Source of the DNA: Campanula takesimana
Lineage: Eukaryota; Streptophyta; Magnoliopsida; Asterales; Campanulaceae
Assembly (NCBI GenBank): GCA_026119855.1
Contig: JAOWBW010000249.1
Location: 496,001 to 560,000, forward strand
Direction: 5' to 3'
Length of the DNA stretch: 64,000 nucleotides
A program made the translations under genes and the position numbers. The notes under the pieces were generated by a model. The model ran no database searches, was not told where the DNA came from, and saw only the letters and a program-made list of their open reading frames with translations. Position 1 is the first letter of the stretch. Each line of letters opens with the position of its first letter. Below are positions 9,449 through 22,801 of the stretch, piece after piece.

Positions 9449-12400
9449 ATGGGTTCTTGTTTCAGTTCTGAATATGAAGACTCACAAGAGAAGAAGAATA
9501 GACCAGGTACTTTGTTTTAATCCCAATTTGGTTTCAAGATTTTTTTTTTTTTGCATTTTCTGGTTTGTTTGAGGTTGTTTATAGATGAATGAAATGAACC
9601 CATTTTTATTTTGACAATCATGGGATTAGATTTATGGTTGACCTTTGAATTCATAAACAGTCAACTTTAAAGTCAGCACTCATCAGCAAAACTTAGTTAT
9701 GGAATTTGTCTTAAATTAAATAAAAACAAAGAAAGGACATTAATTTTGTAATTCAAATATGGGAAAATGTTGAATTTGAGTGAGGGAGATAAAAAAAAAA
9801 AAAAATTGAAGTAATTTTGAGTTCAAACAAGATTTGTGTTGGATGAAATTTTCAGGTGGGTATGGCAATGACACAGCACCGTCCAAAGAAAATTCAAGAT
9901 TTCCGATTGGGCCAGGAACTCCCAGCGTAGTGGTGATTCCCAAGAATGTTAAGGATCTTCAACAAAGTCAGGGTGGTTATAGTAATCTAGATATATTTAC
10001 TTATGATGAGATGCGGATGGCGACCAAGCTGTTCCGGCCAGATCAAGTTCTTGGTGAAGGTGGATTTGGCATTGTTTATAAAGGAGTTATAGATGAGAAT
10101 GTGAGGCACGGTTACAAGAAAACCCAAGTTGCGATTAAGGAGCTTGATCCTGAAGGAATTCAAGGGGACAGAGAATGGCTGGTATTGTTTTCACCTTTCT
10201 TTGTTTCCTTTATTTGTTTGTTTTTTTCTCCCATTGTGAATTCATGTGCCAGTTAGTATTTGGATAATCTTGATGATGAAAATTGAAGACCAGCTTATTA
10301 TGTTTTTAGAACTGTTAGATGTTATAACGACTCACTGTAGTAGAAATTTAGCGTACTCAAGATATGGTTAGCATTCATGTGTTTTGAGTTGGTGTATAAT
10401 ACTCCCTCAATCTCACATTTGACTTGTCAGCGTTTTTAAGGTATGTGTTCTGCTTGTTTGTACACCACTTGTTCCCATGGTTAAATTAATCCAACCATTT
10501 CCGTACTTAGAAATGCGACCTTTATTTTGGGACGGATGAAAAAAGAAACTGCGACAATTATTATGGGACGGCGAGTGTAGTATGAAAGTAGAAGTAAACC
10601 TCGGGTCCAAATTGTGTGCCAACAGTTATCCTTTGGATTCATCAATTCAGACACACACAAAAAAGTACACTTTGTTCAATGGCAGATAACTTTGCATCAT
10701 TACTTGGGGAGATCAATTGGCGCTATCTGTTTTTAAGTTGGCACCTCATCTATAAGCTTACTTGTTGAAGAGACGGCCCAACTATTCTTATTAAGCCTTA
10801 GCACATCTTTCAAAGTGCCACCCGTGTTTGCAAGTGAGATAAGTTGAACCAAAAGCCTCTTTTCTCAAAGCTCGATACCATGTTAAGTGACCACCATATC
10901 TAAAAGGCGATCGGTAAAAAGGGGGTCAAATGTATAACAAGTTTATATCCCATTCTCCTTCTTGATCACATTAGTTATTTAGTGGAAAAACTAAGCTTGG
11001 CTTAGCTAGTTATTTCAGTGTTCTTCATGTTTCTATTATTGCTAATAGCTAGTTTCTTATAAAGATTATACAAAATATATTCATCACATATGAAAGGCGT
11101 GAATCAGTTAGTGATTTTACCATCTTCTTCTTCAATTCTGCAGGCGGAAGTCAACTATTTAGGGCAGCTTGAACACCCAAATCTTGTAAAACTCATTGGG
11201 TATTGCTGTGAAGAAGAGCACCGACTTTTGGTGTATGAATATATGGCATCTGGAAGCTTGGAAAAGCACCTTTTTCGCAGTGAGTAGCTAACGTATTTAT
11301 GGAGTTACTATTCATACCGATAGATTAATTGCTAATAAGCAGTATCTCTTAACAGGCTACTCTAAAAATCATTCCCAGTTAGCGCATTTGAAATAATTTC
11401 AGTCAAAATCAGTGTTCATTTTCAAAAGAAAAAGGTTGTCCCAAAATGATTGTTTATTTTCGCGAAGTTACTCAATTCACCTGGAGAATATCATCTTCTA
11501 ATGCTTAAAAGTCTATTTCCTTGATTTCCCTGAGAAACTGAAAATCATCATAGTTCATACCCTAGCTCCTACTACTTTATTGCCACTCATTTTGGGACGG
11601 ATGGAGTGTATATTAGCTATTTAATTATTTGAGCTGTACCTGAGTAGCATACCATAAGTTTTACCCCTCGGAAAACAGAAAAAAGGACACTAATTTAGGA
11701 GTGTATTTTAGCTATTTAATTATGTACATGTGTTAGTAAAAGTGCTTAAAAGGTCAACTTCCTTAATTTCCTTGGAAAACAGAAAAAAAGACACTAATTT
11801 AGAGATGGGAGAGTATAATTTTGTATTCAGTGCTATTCCAGCAATGGTGTGGCTTAAAAACGAGTTGCTTGCTTAGCATGCTCTAAGGATAACAGCTGTG
11901 AATTTACCTTTGGAAAGTTGACATTTAATATTATTTCAAACGTTGAATTAAAAATGATTTATGAACACATGCATTTGCTACTTGATAGCATCAATATATG
12001 TCCCAATGCGTCATCAATAATAATCAAATAAATGACATAGCAATTTAGAGAAAGTAAAGAGCTGTTTGGCAACATGTTGATGGTCTTTTGTGGGCAGTTG
12101 CAGCAACTCGTGCTTAAGCACTTTATATTAAGTACTACTACATCTGTCCCAAAATGAATGTCTAAATTTGCTTTTGATCAAGAGCGAAATTGATTTTTTT
12201 GGGACTGGGACGGAGGAGTAATATCTTCAAGAAGCTATTCATTCTAAGGGAATTCCTAATGTGAATTTCTTTCTATAAATCTTGCGTTGTTAAGGAGTAT
12301 GTGCTACATTGACTTGGTCAAGAAGAATGAAGATCGCTTTGGATGCTGCAAAAGGCCTTGCTTTTCTCCATGATGCAGAAAGACCTATTATCTATCGGGA

Positions 12401-13770
12401 TTTCAAAACATCAAATATCTTACTGGATAAGGTCGGTATTTTTATTTATTCGTTTATGTATTTTACTCTTTATGGTTCACAATTTTCTAGTGCATTCCTT
12501 CTGTTATTTTCTCCATGATGCAGAAAGACCTATTTGTTCTTTACGAGTTTTTTTCTTGCTAATATTTGAGGGAATGCCTGCAGGAATTTAACGCAAAGTT
12601 ATCTGATTTCGGGCTGGCAAAGGACGGGCCTGTAGGAGAACAAACTCATGTATCTACACGAGTAATGGGAACTTACGGTTATGCAGCTCCTGAATATGTG
12701 ATGACTGGTAAGTACATTAACAATTGAAAGAACGGCAAAAACTATCCCTCCATCTCACTAAAAGATGAACTTTTGTTTTAAGCACGGGGATTAAGAAAAT
12801 GTGTAATTGGTGCAAGTGTTGTGAGTATAAAAAGTGATGTAGGAGAGAGAATGTGGGGTAGGGAATAGTAGGTGGATAGTTGTTTTCAGTAAGCAAGTGG
12901 CCTCATTAAACAAAAAAGTATTTTGAAGTTTCCATTTTGGGAAAGTGCAATTTTTAGTGTGACACCCTTTTGGTTAAAGAGTGAATCTTTTAGTTTTGGG
13001 TGAAGAGTGCATCGGGACAGAGGGAGTTTATTGGTCACTTAAATTTTGCTCATTCAACTTTTTCCCCAAATCCTCACTGTGCTTCCACACTTTTTTTAAA
13101 TGTCCTCGCTCCGTCAATAATTTCGTTTTTAACGTAACAGAAGTTAGGGACGTGACCTCACATGACTAACACGGCAGCTTGTGAACTACTCCGTAACTCA
13201 TACTTTTATTTTATGAAATTGACAGGACATTTAACAGCTAGAAGCGACATCTATGGCTTTGGGGTGGTTCTCCTCGAAATGCTAATAGGAAGGAGAGCCA
13301 TGGATAAGAGCAGGCCTAGTCGAGAACACAACTTGGTTGAGTGGGCCAGACCGATCCTGATCCACAACAAGAAACTTTTGAGAATACTTGACCCGAGAAT
13401 GGAAGGTCAATACTCATCAAAAACCGCGGTTAAAGTTGCCAGCCTGGCATATCAATGCCTAAGCCAAAACCCGAAAGGTAGGCCCCTCATGACCCAAGTT
13501 GTGGAAGTTCTTGAATCTCTTCAGATAGAGGAGGCTCTTCGAGAAGAGTCCATGCTTTTGACCGGAAATGGAAGTTTGACTTTGTTTGAAGTCCCGAACC
13601 GGGTCCCACAAGAGAAGAAGAAACACCCGCGTAAAAGTGACGGTGAAGAAGACGGTGATGTGGCTCGGAGGGGGAAAACTGGAAATGGGAGAAGCAAGAG
13701 TGAGCCTCCGAAGGAGTGCGATCTTTATAAGCTGTCTCCGGATATAGAAGGAGATGATGAGAGAGTATAG
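9449..13770 (+). CDS. Receptor-like cytoplasmic kinase, RLCK-VII/PBS1-like (PBL16/17-like) family
   Basis: Six exons keep one frame: 9449-9506, 9856-10181, 11144-11279, 12295-12431, 12584-12707 and 13226-13770, giving 441 aa. The start MGSCFSS is a typical N-myristoylation and palmitoylation signal, so plasma-membrane attachment is expected. Kinase landmarks are the Gly loop GEGGFG (86-91), catalytic Lys in VAIK (114), YRDFKTSN with catalytic Asp 209 (an RD kinase), DFG at 227-229, and the activation segment STRVMGTYGYAAPEYV. The C-terminal tail after about residue 365 is charged and rich in Lys/Glu/Ser. The family relays signals from surface receptor kinases in immunity and development by Ser/Thr phosphorylation. 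Exon 4 was placed by the reading frame: its acceptor at 12293-12294 restores R-V-x-x-T-L-T-W. The transcript converges on the cyclase gene 540 bp downstream. Introns carry several Stowaway-type MITEs. Confidence 0.95.
10402..10577. mobile_element. Stowaway-type MITE in kinase intron 2
   Basis: The left end reads TACTCCCTCAATCTCACATTT and the right end reads the reverse of a CTCCCTCCGTCCC terminus (GGGACGGCGAGTGTA). A TA target flanks it. The sequence is similar to the element at 17339-17525. Confidence 0.65.
12137..12218. mobile_element. Short Stowaway-type MITE in kinase intron 3
   Basis: Inverted ends TACTACATCTGTCCCAAAA and TTTTTTGGGACTGGGACGGA lie close to the exon 4 acceptor (about 75 bp away). 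The element is decayed but recognisable. Confidence 0.55.
12507..12534 (+). repeat. 28-bp copy of exon 4 sequence inside intron 4 of the kinase gene
   Basis: The 28 bases are identical to 12362-12389 in exon 4 (the stretch that encodes F-L-H-D-A-E-R-P), 145 bp further on and within the intron 12432-12583. The copy includes ATGCAG and so brings an extra AG close to the real acceptor at 12582-12583. Confidence 0.9.
12744..13026. mobile_element. Decayed Stowaway-type MITE in kinase intron 5
   Basis: The left end CCCTCCATCTCACTAAAAG and the right end ATCGGGACAGAGGGAG are inverted relatives of CTCCCTCCGTCCC. The interior contains GAGAGAGAATGTGGGGTAG, a stretch common in this MITE group. Confidence 0.55.
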
Positions 13771-14312
13771 TTTCAAATAAAGGTGAAGACTGAATTGTAG
13801 TATTATGGTCTGTAAGTTGTTTATTTTTCTCCATGTTATTTGAATTATTATTCTGATCTCCAAATGGAACTGTTGCACCAAATTTTGATACAAAATTTGT
13901 TTGTTACAGCAAAAACTATATCATATTTTTGCCAAACTTGCATCTTCAAACATGCATTTTAGCCAGCAATTTGATGACACAATTTGGTTCTTGAACAGCA
14001 GGATAATTTAATTTTACCGTGTACATACAAGTGAATCGCATTCCTTAAATAGTTTAACTAGTAAAAAGAAAGAAGAATAAAATTCTTCTAGTTAGCCGAA
14101 CAAGCCAAAACACCACCTGATATATACAAAGTACATTACAACCGCCAAGAAGAGAGAAGAATTCGAGCGAAGAGAAAACAGCTTCTGCTAACAATACTTG
14201 AAAGGAGGTATGTTCAACATGTGTTTTTTCTTTTGAAAAAGATGAAATAACAACGAAAAATCAAGCAAAAAAATAATAATAGTGACAGTGAATTACATCA
14301 AGAGGTGATCTC
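13771..14312. other. Shared 3' region of two convergent genes
   Basis: The 540 bp between the stop codon of the kinase (+) and the stop codon of cycloartenol synthase (-) must hold both 3' UTRs and polyadenylation sites. It is AT-rich and I see no other gene. Confidence 0.6.
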
Positions 14313-16597
14313 TCACTGAGAGTTCAATACACGAGTGCGGTACTCACCCAACGCCCAAATAGGGAAAATGTTTCTATATGCAGCATACGTAATCATGCAG
14401 TTCCTGTTGAAGACCCCCATGATCTCCTGCAGAAAATTTTAGAAGGTAAAAAAATAAAAAATTAATAGGGCGGAAGGAATAAAAGCCCTCAATTAACTTT
14501 CTTTAGCTGAGTGCAAAGTCAAATAGGACCTTTCTTTCTCAAATCATTTCTTTAATGGTGTAAGTATATATATTTGCACCGACCTTAGATGTAGATAAGA
14601 AAATTGTATCTATTCATACACCTGAATAAATGAAACCCGCAAGAAAGCATATTTACAGGCTCTGGGCCACGTATGTTTCTTTATTTGCTTGTCAGTGCTA
14701 GTAATATGTTTGCTCCAGTTTTTCATGGAAGCTCATTTAACATTGTGGGTTCTCTGTTCGTGCTTTTTTATTTTTTATTTTTTTTGGGGGGGGGGGGGGG
14801 GTATGTAGGAAAGAAGTACCGTATGGAATGCCAAGAAATTACCTGTTGGGGAAAATCTCCATTTTCCAATTGAGAATTGATCAGTACTCTTGCTGCACGG
14901 TGCAATGGTGTTGGGTCTCTTTCAGCCTGCAATCAAATATTAAGAATACATTTATTAAACTGTCTGCTCTGGTAATAGGTTGAATTGAACCTCTATCTTG
15001 TTTTGAAGCTTTAATGCCCAGAGAGTGAATTTTATGATGTAACAACCACTATGCACGGGGAACACCCTATTAATGCAAGAACTTTCACGTAGTAACCTCT
15101 CTTGTTTAAAATTAACAATAGCAGCTATCAACAATTTTTTTTTTTTTTTTTTTTTTTTTTGCCTTATTGCCTTTCTGTATAAATAGAAGATTTCATACAG
15201 AATGATCAACTAGGTACCCAAAATCTCCTGTTTCTTTATAAGATCACCAAATCATTTTCCTAACAAATGAAGTCCGTTCCTAATGGATAACAAGGAATTC
15301 AAAGGGAACAAACTTTGACCTAATAAAAAGCAACTTTTTTTGTGCCAAACTGCCATATCATGATCGAAACACATTCATAAAAGGAGTTGCTTAGACTGTT
15401 ATTGAACTTACGTTTGTCAAGAAAATAACACTGAGAAGATGGTGGCGGGTGGCCTGAGATGCAGTGAACAGGAAGATTAGTTAATTACCTGCCCAGCTTC
15501 AATGAGTGATAACATAGCCCATCCAGTATTTACCACATGAGAACGGTCACCCTCAAGATTTGTATAAACCTGTACAAAAAAGCATTAAATAAACTGCCAA
15601 TTGTAGATTATAGAATTTGGACATCAGCATTAGTGTCATTTGTTTACTAATTCTAGCCCAAAATAAAGTTTGACCTTGTTCTGGCACGAGAGGTAACTTT
15701 CTCCCCAACCACCGGATGGAATTTGTTTGGATAATAGAAAATCACAAGCCTTGCGAATGCTAGAGGAATTAGAGTAGTTCTTTCCAGCAGCAACAAGCCC
15801 TTTTATGCCAAACCATGTTCCATATGTGTAGCAAACTGCCCATGATCCATACCTAGTAAATATTTAGGGGGAAAAATCATGGGATACTCTCAGTGTGTCC
15901 AATAACAATAAACAAAGTTAATGGGAAAGTAGATCTCATCATAAGGAGGTTGCAAATATTAGATGCTTGATCAACCAAAGCCACATATACTCCCTCGTCC
16001 CAAAACGATAGTTCCGTTAAACATTTTCAGGTTACATTATAAGTTTTGGAAATTCACTGATTTTGAAGCCTTAATTTGGGAAATGGGACTAACTTTTTGG
16101 GACAAACAAAAAGGGCAAATGGGACTATCATTTTAGGACGGAGGGAGCTATAGACAAGATAGAAAAGGAAGAGATCATTTAAGCATAATGCCCATAATCA
16201 TTTTTAACAATATGCTGTTGAAATATATGAAGGGATGAATGACAAGATGAAAACAAACAAACCAGGAACCGTCTGATTCTTGTATATTTTCAATGAACTT
16301 AGCAGCTCTGACAATGAAGCTTTCTATTTCTTCTCGCCTATGCCCGGGGTATAATTTCTTGAATGCTACCAAAGCTTGAATTGCAGCTGAGGTGCATTCT
16401 ACATATCTATAGAAACATTCCAGGAACAATCAGAAGATGTACTGCACTCATCCCAGAAAAGATCACATTTGACATGTCAAACTTTAAATAACTGACTTTT
16501 CCATTTATTTCTTGTTTGCAGTGATAGATAATTAGCATAGCTTCAGAAAAGAAAAGAAACGGCACAAAAAAAAAAAATTAATAAAAAAAAAAAATAA

Positions 16598-16639
<42 letters not shown>

Positions 16640-16991
16640 TAGGTGCTCAAATGAGAACCTACATATCGTGAGAACCGTGAGAACCAATCATAACCATTAG
16701 ATTAGAAAAAAAAATCAAGGGTCCATATGTTAGATACAATTGATACACTTAGATACATTACAAAAAATTCGATTACACTTGGATACAATAGGTTAATAAG
16801 TATTGTATCTAAGTGTTGCACTTGGATACACTATGTTAAAAACTAATGTATCCAATTGTTTTTCGAAAATTAACTAATGTATCCAAGTGTATCCAATGTA
16901 TCTAACATCTGGACCCTTGATTTTTTTTTTAATCTAATGGTTATGATTGGTTCTCACGGTTCTCATATAAAATGGTTCTCACAGGAGCGCG

Positions 16992-17046
<55 letters not shown>

Positions 17047-20000
17047 TATTTTATTTTTTATTATTTTTCTAAAAACATGGAGGTTCGGTTTTGAAAACCC
17101 GTATTTCTTTTTGGAACAAATGAAAAATAGAAAGTGTGCCTCTTTTGTGGACTGTGTGAATATAATTCAATATGGTAAATAATTTGGAATAGAAGAGCTG
17201 ACATCTTACGTGTAGTCAATAACTATGTCACCAAAAGTTTCTGCAGGATTGATTATCTGAAAATAAGATTAAAAAATTCAGAACAAGGAGCAGAATTACG
17301 GTATACTAATTAAAGATTGTCACCCCCAAAAAATGACACTCCCTCCGTCTCATAATATGCCATACTTAGCTTTTTGGTCCGTCTCAAAATAAATGTCACG
17401 TTTCTAAATAAGGAAATAGTCTTAATGCATTTTACCATGATACAAGCAATATACAAACAAGTAGAGCACAATCCTTAAAAACGTTGACAAGTCATATGCG
17501 ACATTTATTATGGGACGGAGTGAGAAGATACATTATATTAATCGATACGTTGACAAACACAAGTGCTCCCACAATACATGATGTCATCATAGATATCCCT
17601 AACAAATTTATAGCTGCCAATGATCCTTGAAGATAAGTACCAATGCTGCATGAAGTTGAGTAACTCTCAAATTGTATGAAAAATACATAAGAAAGTACAT
17701 TTCATACGAGTGCAAAGTAATAGGAGGCAGAACCACTAGTCTACCCACTTAGAGAGATGAAAGATTAAATTTTTTAGGAAAACATTAGAGCACAAGAGAA
17801 TGATAGTTAATAACATAATTACTCATTGTGATGCCAACTAGCTTAATATATTAGTGTTAAAATTATAGCATCATGAGTTTCTAATGAATGACAAACTCTC
17901 TATATGGATGACCCTTAATGGAAAGCAGGATGCCCCAAATGGAACAGAGGAAATACACAGTAGGTGAGTTAACTTGCTTTGTAGTTTTAATTGAGTACTT
18001 TAAGTCATTTGTTTAAGGGGAAGGGGAACTACTGATGGAAATAATTCTTGAAACCACTTACAAATCGAAAATAATTTAAGTAATTTTACATTGAAATTTT
18101 TATCGTATGCATTGCCCGTCAATCAACCAGATAGGGGCTCTTTGGAGCAAAGCTTCTTATTCACAGCTTCTATGACAAGGAATGAATGGTTGGTCTAAGC
18201 GTTCTGGTTGGGTAGGGAGGAGATCCCAGCTAGGAGCTGATCCCCAAGTAGATAGATGAAGTCAACATTTAGTTGGTTTCATGTACTCTAATACTTGAGA
18301 TACACTGATATGATAATCAGGCTAAAATACAAAATGACAGCCTCACTCCAGCAGTTACAGTTCTAATAGATTATTTTAAGCAACTAAGACTTCAATTTGC
18401 TAGACAGTCTGGTTTAACTCTGTGGGTGGAAGGGGGGGGGGGGAATTGTTTAGGCATGTTCTCAGGTTAGAATTGGTAAAAGACACGTGTGACTTTCCAC
18501 TCAAAAGAAAAGAACACCAACTAAAAAAATTGTGAATCATAAATAGACCCATTAGTGATAATTGCAATACAAAATGTTATTGAGTTAAAGCGAGTTTTAT
18601 ACAGTCAAATCGGAGTAATACAAGCGATTGACAGTGATACCTCCAGCCACCGATAAGATCGTGTCAGCTCATACGTAGCTAGTCCACCATCACTATTCTG
18701 CAGACAAGAAGAAGAGTAGATATCATTTACAGCATCTAACCCTCAATGAGAACCGTATTTATTAAGGGTATGGAATTTTTTGAGAACATGCAAGTGCCAG
18801 ATGACTAGGATGAGTAGATAAGATAAACCCAAGAATGGGGGTGTAAGACATGCAGGCACATAAACATACACTCTTAGGGATGTACATCTGGTTGGAAATA
18901 ACATATTTGATGATGAACTAGTTTCAATCATGTGCCATTCATTCTAACCAACATCAACTCTCATAGTAAGAATCGGGTGAATCATATGTTCACAATTTTC
19001 TAATGGCAAACAGAACTTGAAGACTGCTAAAATTGAAAACGTTCTAAGAGGATATTATTTTGGTAGGTAAAAGATGCAAGAACCATAATTACCTGTAAAG
19101 AAAGAATAACATTGACGGAATCATATAGTCGCTTTACATCTAATGGTTCCCCCACAATTTCTGATGGCAATTTTGATAGAGATAGCACAACCTGATCAGA
19201 ACATAAATTATGTTTCTAGTAAGAAAAAATATGTGAGCACGATTACTTGAATTAAACTAATCATTACCTTTAATCCTTCAGCGGTGCAATCTGAAATGGG
19301 CCATCCGTGATCCGCCGTTGAGAAAGGCCAGGCACCTTTCGAAATGTGGCGATACCAATAATCAAGATTACCAGGGCAATCATCTAACACCTGTGAAGCA
19401 TAAAGAAAGATATAATGAAACGCATATACAAGTAATACCATTGGACTACGTCTGTACGGTCAAATGCAAAACTTCACTATAAGTGTAACATGAAGTTCAC
19501 CTGTGACTTCTTAATGAACGTGTGTGTTTTTCTCAGAGTTGGACCAAATTCTTCAATGAGGTTCGTGGAGATAATTGCTTGTGCGGCGAAAGCAGTATCC
19601 CACACTTGACTACCATTATAACCCTACAAAAGATTATTTCTTTTAATAAGCGCTTTATTCAGTAGTAATGGATGATGACAATCACTAACATGTTGTAAAT
19701 GTAATCAAAATACATTCCCGACAGTTGCCACTTTATCATAGTTATAACAACAAAGTCATCCTGATTTTTTATGGAAAGTCTAGTTAATATATGAACCTGC
19801 ATTTTCATGCCATCTTCGGCAACCCACAGATAATCTAGTATTCTTGGGAGATGCAACTTGAAGGCCTCTGAGTTTGGATCTTCAACCCAACAGCATAGCA
19901 TATTTAACACCTGATACAACAAATCATTAAGTAAACAGATATGGGGCGACCCTACTTCAAGATATAACCTTTTGGAGAGCAAGTAAGGGTAAAGGCCCTA

Positions 20001-22761
20001 AAAGGACCTACAAAGGAGTCTTCCCAATATCACAAACTTGAATAGCGCATCTTACTGATTGAGGCATGATAGAAGTTAATATAACAATAAGCACTTAAAG
20101 GCTTGAAAAATGACATCGCAGTTGCTTCAAACGACTCGTACCGATACACGACATATTAGCTATGTGAACTCTTATGAATGACTTTGAAATTCAAGCTAAA
20201 GCTCAAGGACTGTCATCAAGCCTACTTGGTCAACTGGAAAGTGCCTTGTAGATTAGAGTTAACTATTGATATTACTATTATTAACTGAGTTTGTAAGGGA
20301 ATACTTATTGTCTCAAATTGATAAGAGTTAAGCCTAGCTCCAATACTATTAGCTTAACCTAGGTCCAATCCCATTAATAGTAGGAGAGAATCATCCTATA
20401 AAGTTATCTCACCCCAAGTTTTCAGAGTTGACTGTTGAGTAGAGATCGAGCTTTGAGCTACTTTAGACCAATGCGTTAATTACTGTTCAATCCATTTCTT
20501 CTGAATAACTACGGGGGACAGGAAAGAATGTTACAAAAGCATGTGTATATTCAGTTACTCATGCACCAACGCCGACAGAATTGCCTTGGCACAACCTGTT
20601 CTTTATTACAAATTCAAAAGTTATGATATCTGTCGAGAGACATTTTAAGTAGATCATGTGAACTGTTAAAATGCATGTTGAGAACCACTATTCCAAGTGG
20701 ATTTTATAATATTGTGAAACCTTTTGCTAATTGCTATGGTACACAGTCAATGGTAATTATACTTATAGATTAAGACACAAAAAGTTAGTGTTCATTGATT
20801 CAACAGAAAAAATATTGAATGCCCTCAATACATTGATCATTTCAATTAAATATTTACCTTGACCATTTTCAATAATTACTGGAAAGCTAGTTCTGTAATA
20901 CTTTACTTGTAAGCTTATTTTGCACATCAAGTGGCATATAAATGAGGGTAGACATACTGGTCCAATTATTCATGACTGGTTCCCCCATTGCTTCCATTGC
21001 TATCTATCCTTGGTCCTGCATTGCCTTAAAATATCAACCCAAACCATGCCTTTGGAAGGTGAAATCGTCCTTTACGGTGTCAGCTGTAAACTCTAAGTCG
21101 CTGGATGTCTATGCATCTAGGTGGTATCTTGATTCCAAATACACTTGAATGCCACAAAGGATAAACAGTGGAACATTCAAGAAACATAAAATCTATGGGC
21201 TCTAAAAATATATTAATAGAAGCAATCTTAACGTAAGGCTTAGCTGTGAAGTAAATAATCAGAAAAAGTCATTGCAAGTATATAATTACCTTGTTTACGG
21301 GTCCTATACAAATATAGCGAGTATTCTCATCTTCATAATGTATGTGCTCCATTATGGTACGAAGAGCCTTTTCTCTTAGTTTTTTTGCAGGCCATCTCGT
21401 GAGAATTGGTTCCACAAATTTGTCAAGGGTTGTCCAAAGTATATCCTGGACAAGCGGGTGTGGGTAATAAAGATCTTCCTGCAAGAAATCAAGTGTGCTC
21501 TTGTCACCACCATGTGTTGCAACACCTTTCCATATTCATTTTGAGAATGAAAATGTTACCCAATCCCTTAGAGAGGCATTTGCCATAAGAAATCTGAAGA
21601 AGGGGTTGCTAACATGGGAATATGCAAGTGAGTAACATTAATTACAAATCAGAAATATTAAGGTTTTTAAAAGATATAACCATCACCTGATACTATGAAT
21701 TTCAAGAAGAAGTCTAGAGTCATGCACCAATTATTAATAACTCAAGGAGTTCTACTTGGATATCATGCATTGCCAATGCTAAAGAACCAGAACGAATGCA
21801 GCATAATCTATGTTACCTGGACACGGTATCCGGGATCCGACACGGATACGGATCCTAGTGTCGGATACAATTTTCTTAATAATTTTGGACACTGGGACAC
21901 CGTCGTAAATTTGGACACGGGTACGGGATACGAGCATTATTTCAGGACAAATAAAAATAGTATAAATAGACTATTTATACTTTACTTATAAATGAAGTCA
22001 ACTCACTCCTTTTTTACTAAGATACATTGTATAATAAGTAAAACAACATTAAAATTTGTAAAATCTTTATAAATGAAGTCAACTCACTCCTTTTTTTTCT
22101 TTCAAATTTTTCTTGTCGTATCCGAATGAAAAAGCAGGTGTACGGGTGTCGTGTCGGACACGATACGTATCGGACACGGGTACTTCAACATATTTGAAGA
22201 GTCCGGGTAACAGAGAGCATAATACAGCAGTTTAAATAGATGCAGTACACTCTTAAAGCGAACACCAAGCAATAAACATTCTAAAGGTGAAAAGCATACT
22301 AAGTTACAACCTCCACATCACACCTTGAGATTTAAAGAAGTAAATAACGCATATTATGCCATTTAAATCAACATTTATAAATGGATTTCATCACTTGCAA
22401 ATTTAGCAAATGCAAAATGAGGCTCATCAAGTAAAAGGCCTTTGACCTTAACAACAACAACAAAACCTTAGTCCCAAAATGACTTGGAGAAAAGACATTT
22501 GACCTCAACTAACTAAAATAGGGTTTATGCTTTTGATAAGTGCTTGGCCACTTTCTTTGAGTTCAATATTGCTTATGATGTCAAGAGGTTTGGGGAATAG
22601 CAAGACTGCAAGAGTCTAAATTATCTGCGGGATATGCTGGACAAGGGGTGATTGAAAACGATACGAGTTTACTTGGATTGGATGAAGCCGGAGTGGAGGG
22701 AAAAAATTCATGTGGGTGATGGGGGTTGATTTTTTTTTATATTATTATTATTATTATTATT

Positions 22762-22801
<40 letters not shown>

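Noticed and set aside
13459..13893. 144- and 115-codon ORFs on the minus strand
   Set aside because: They are antisense to the last exon of the kinase and its 3' UTR.
20938..21148. 68-codon ORF inside cyclase intron 7
   Set aside because: It has no recognisable motif and lies within a well-bounded intron on the other strand.
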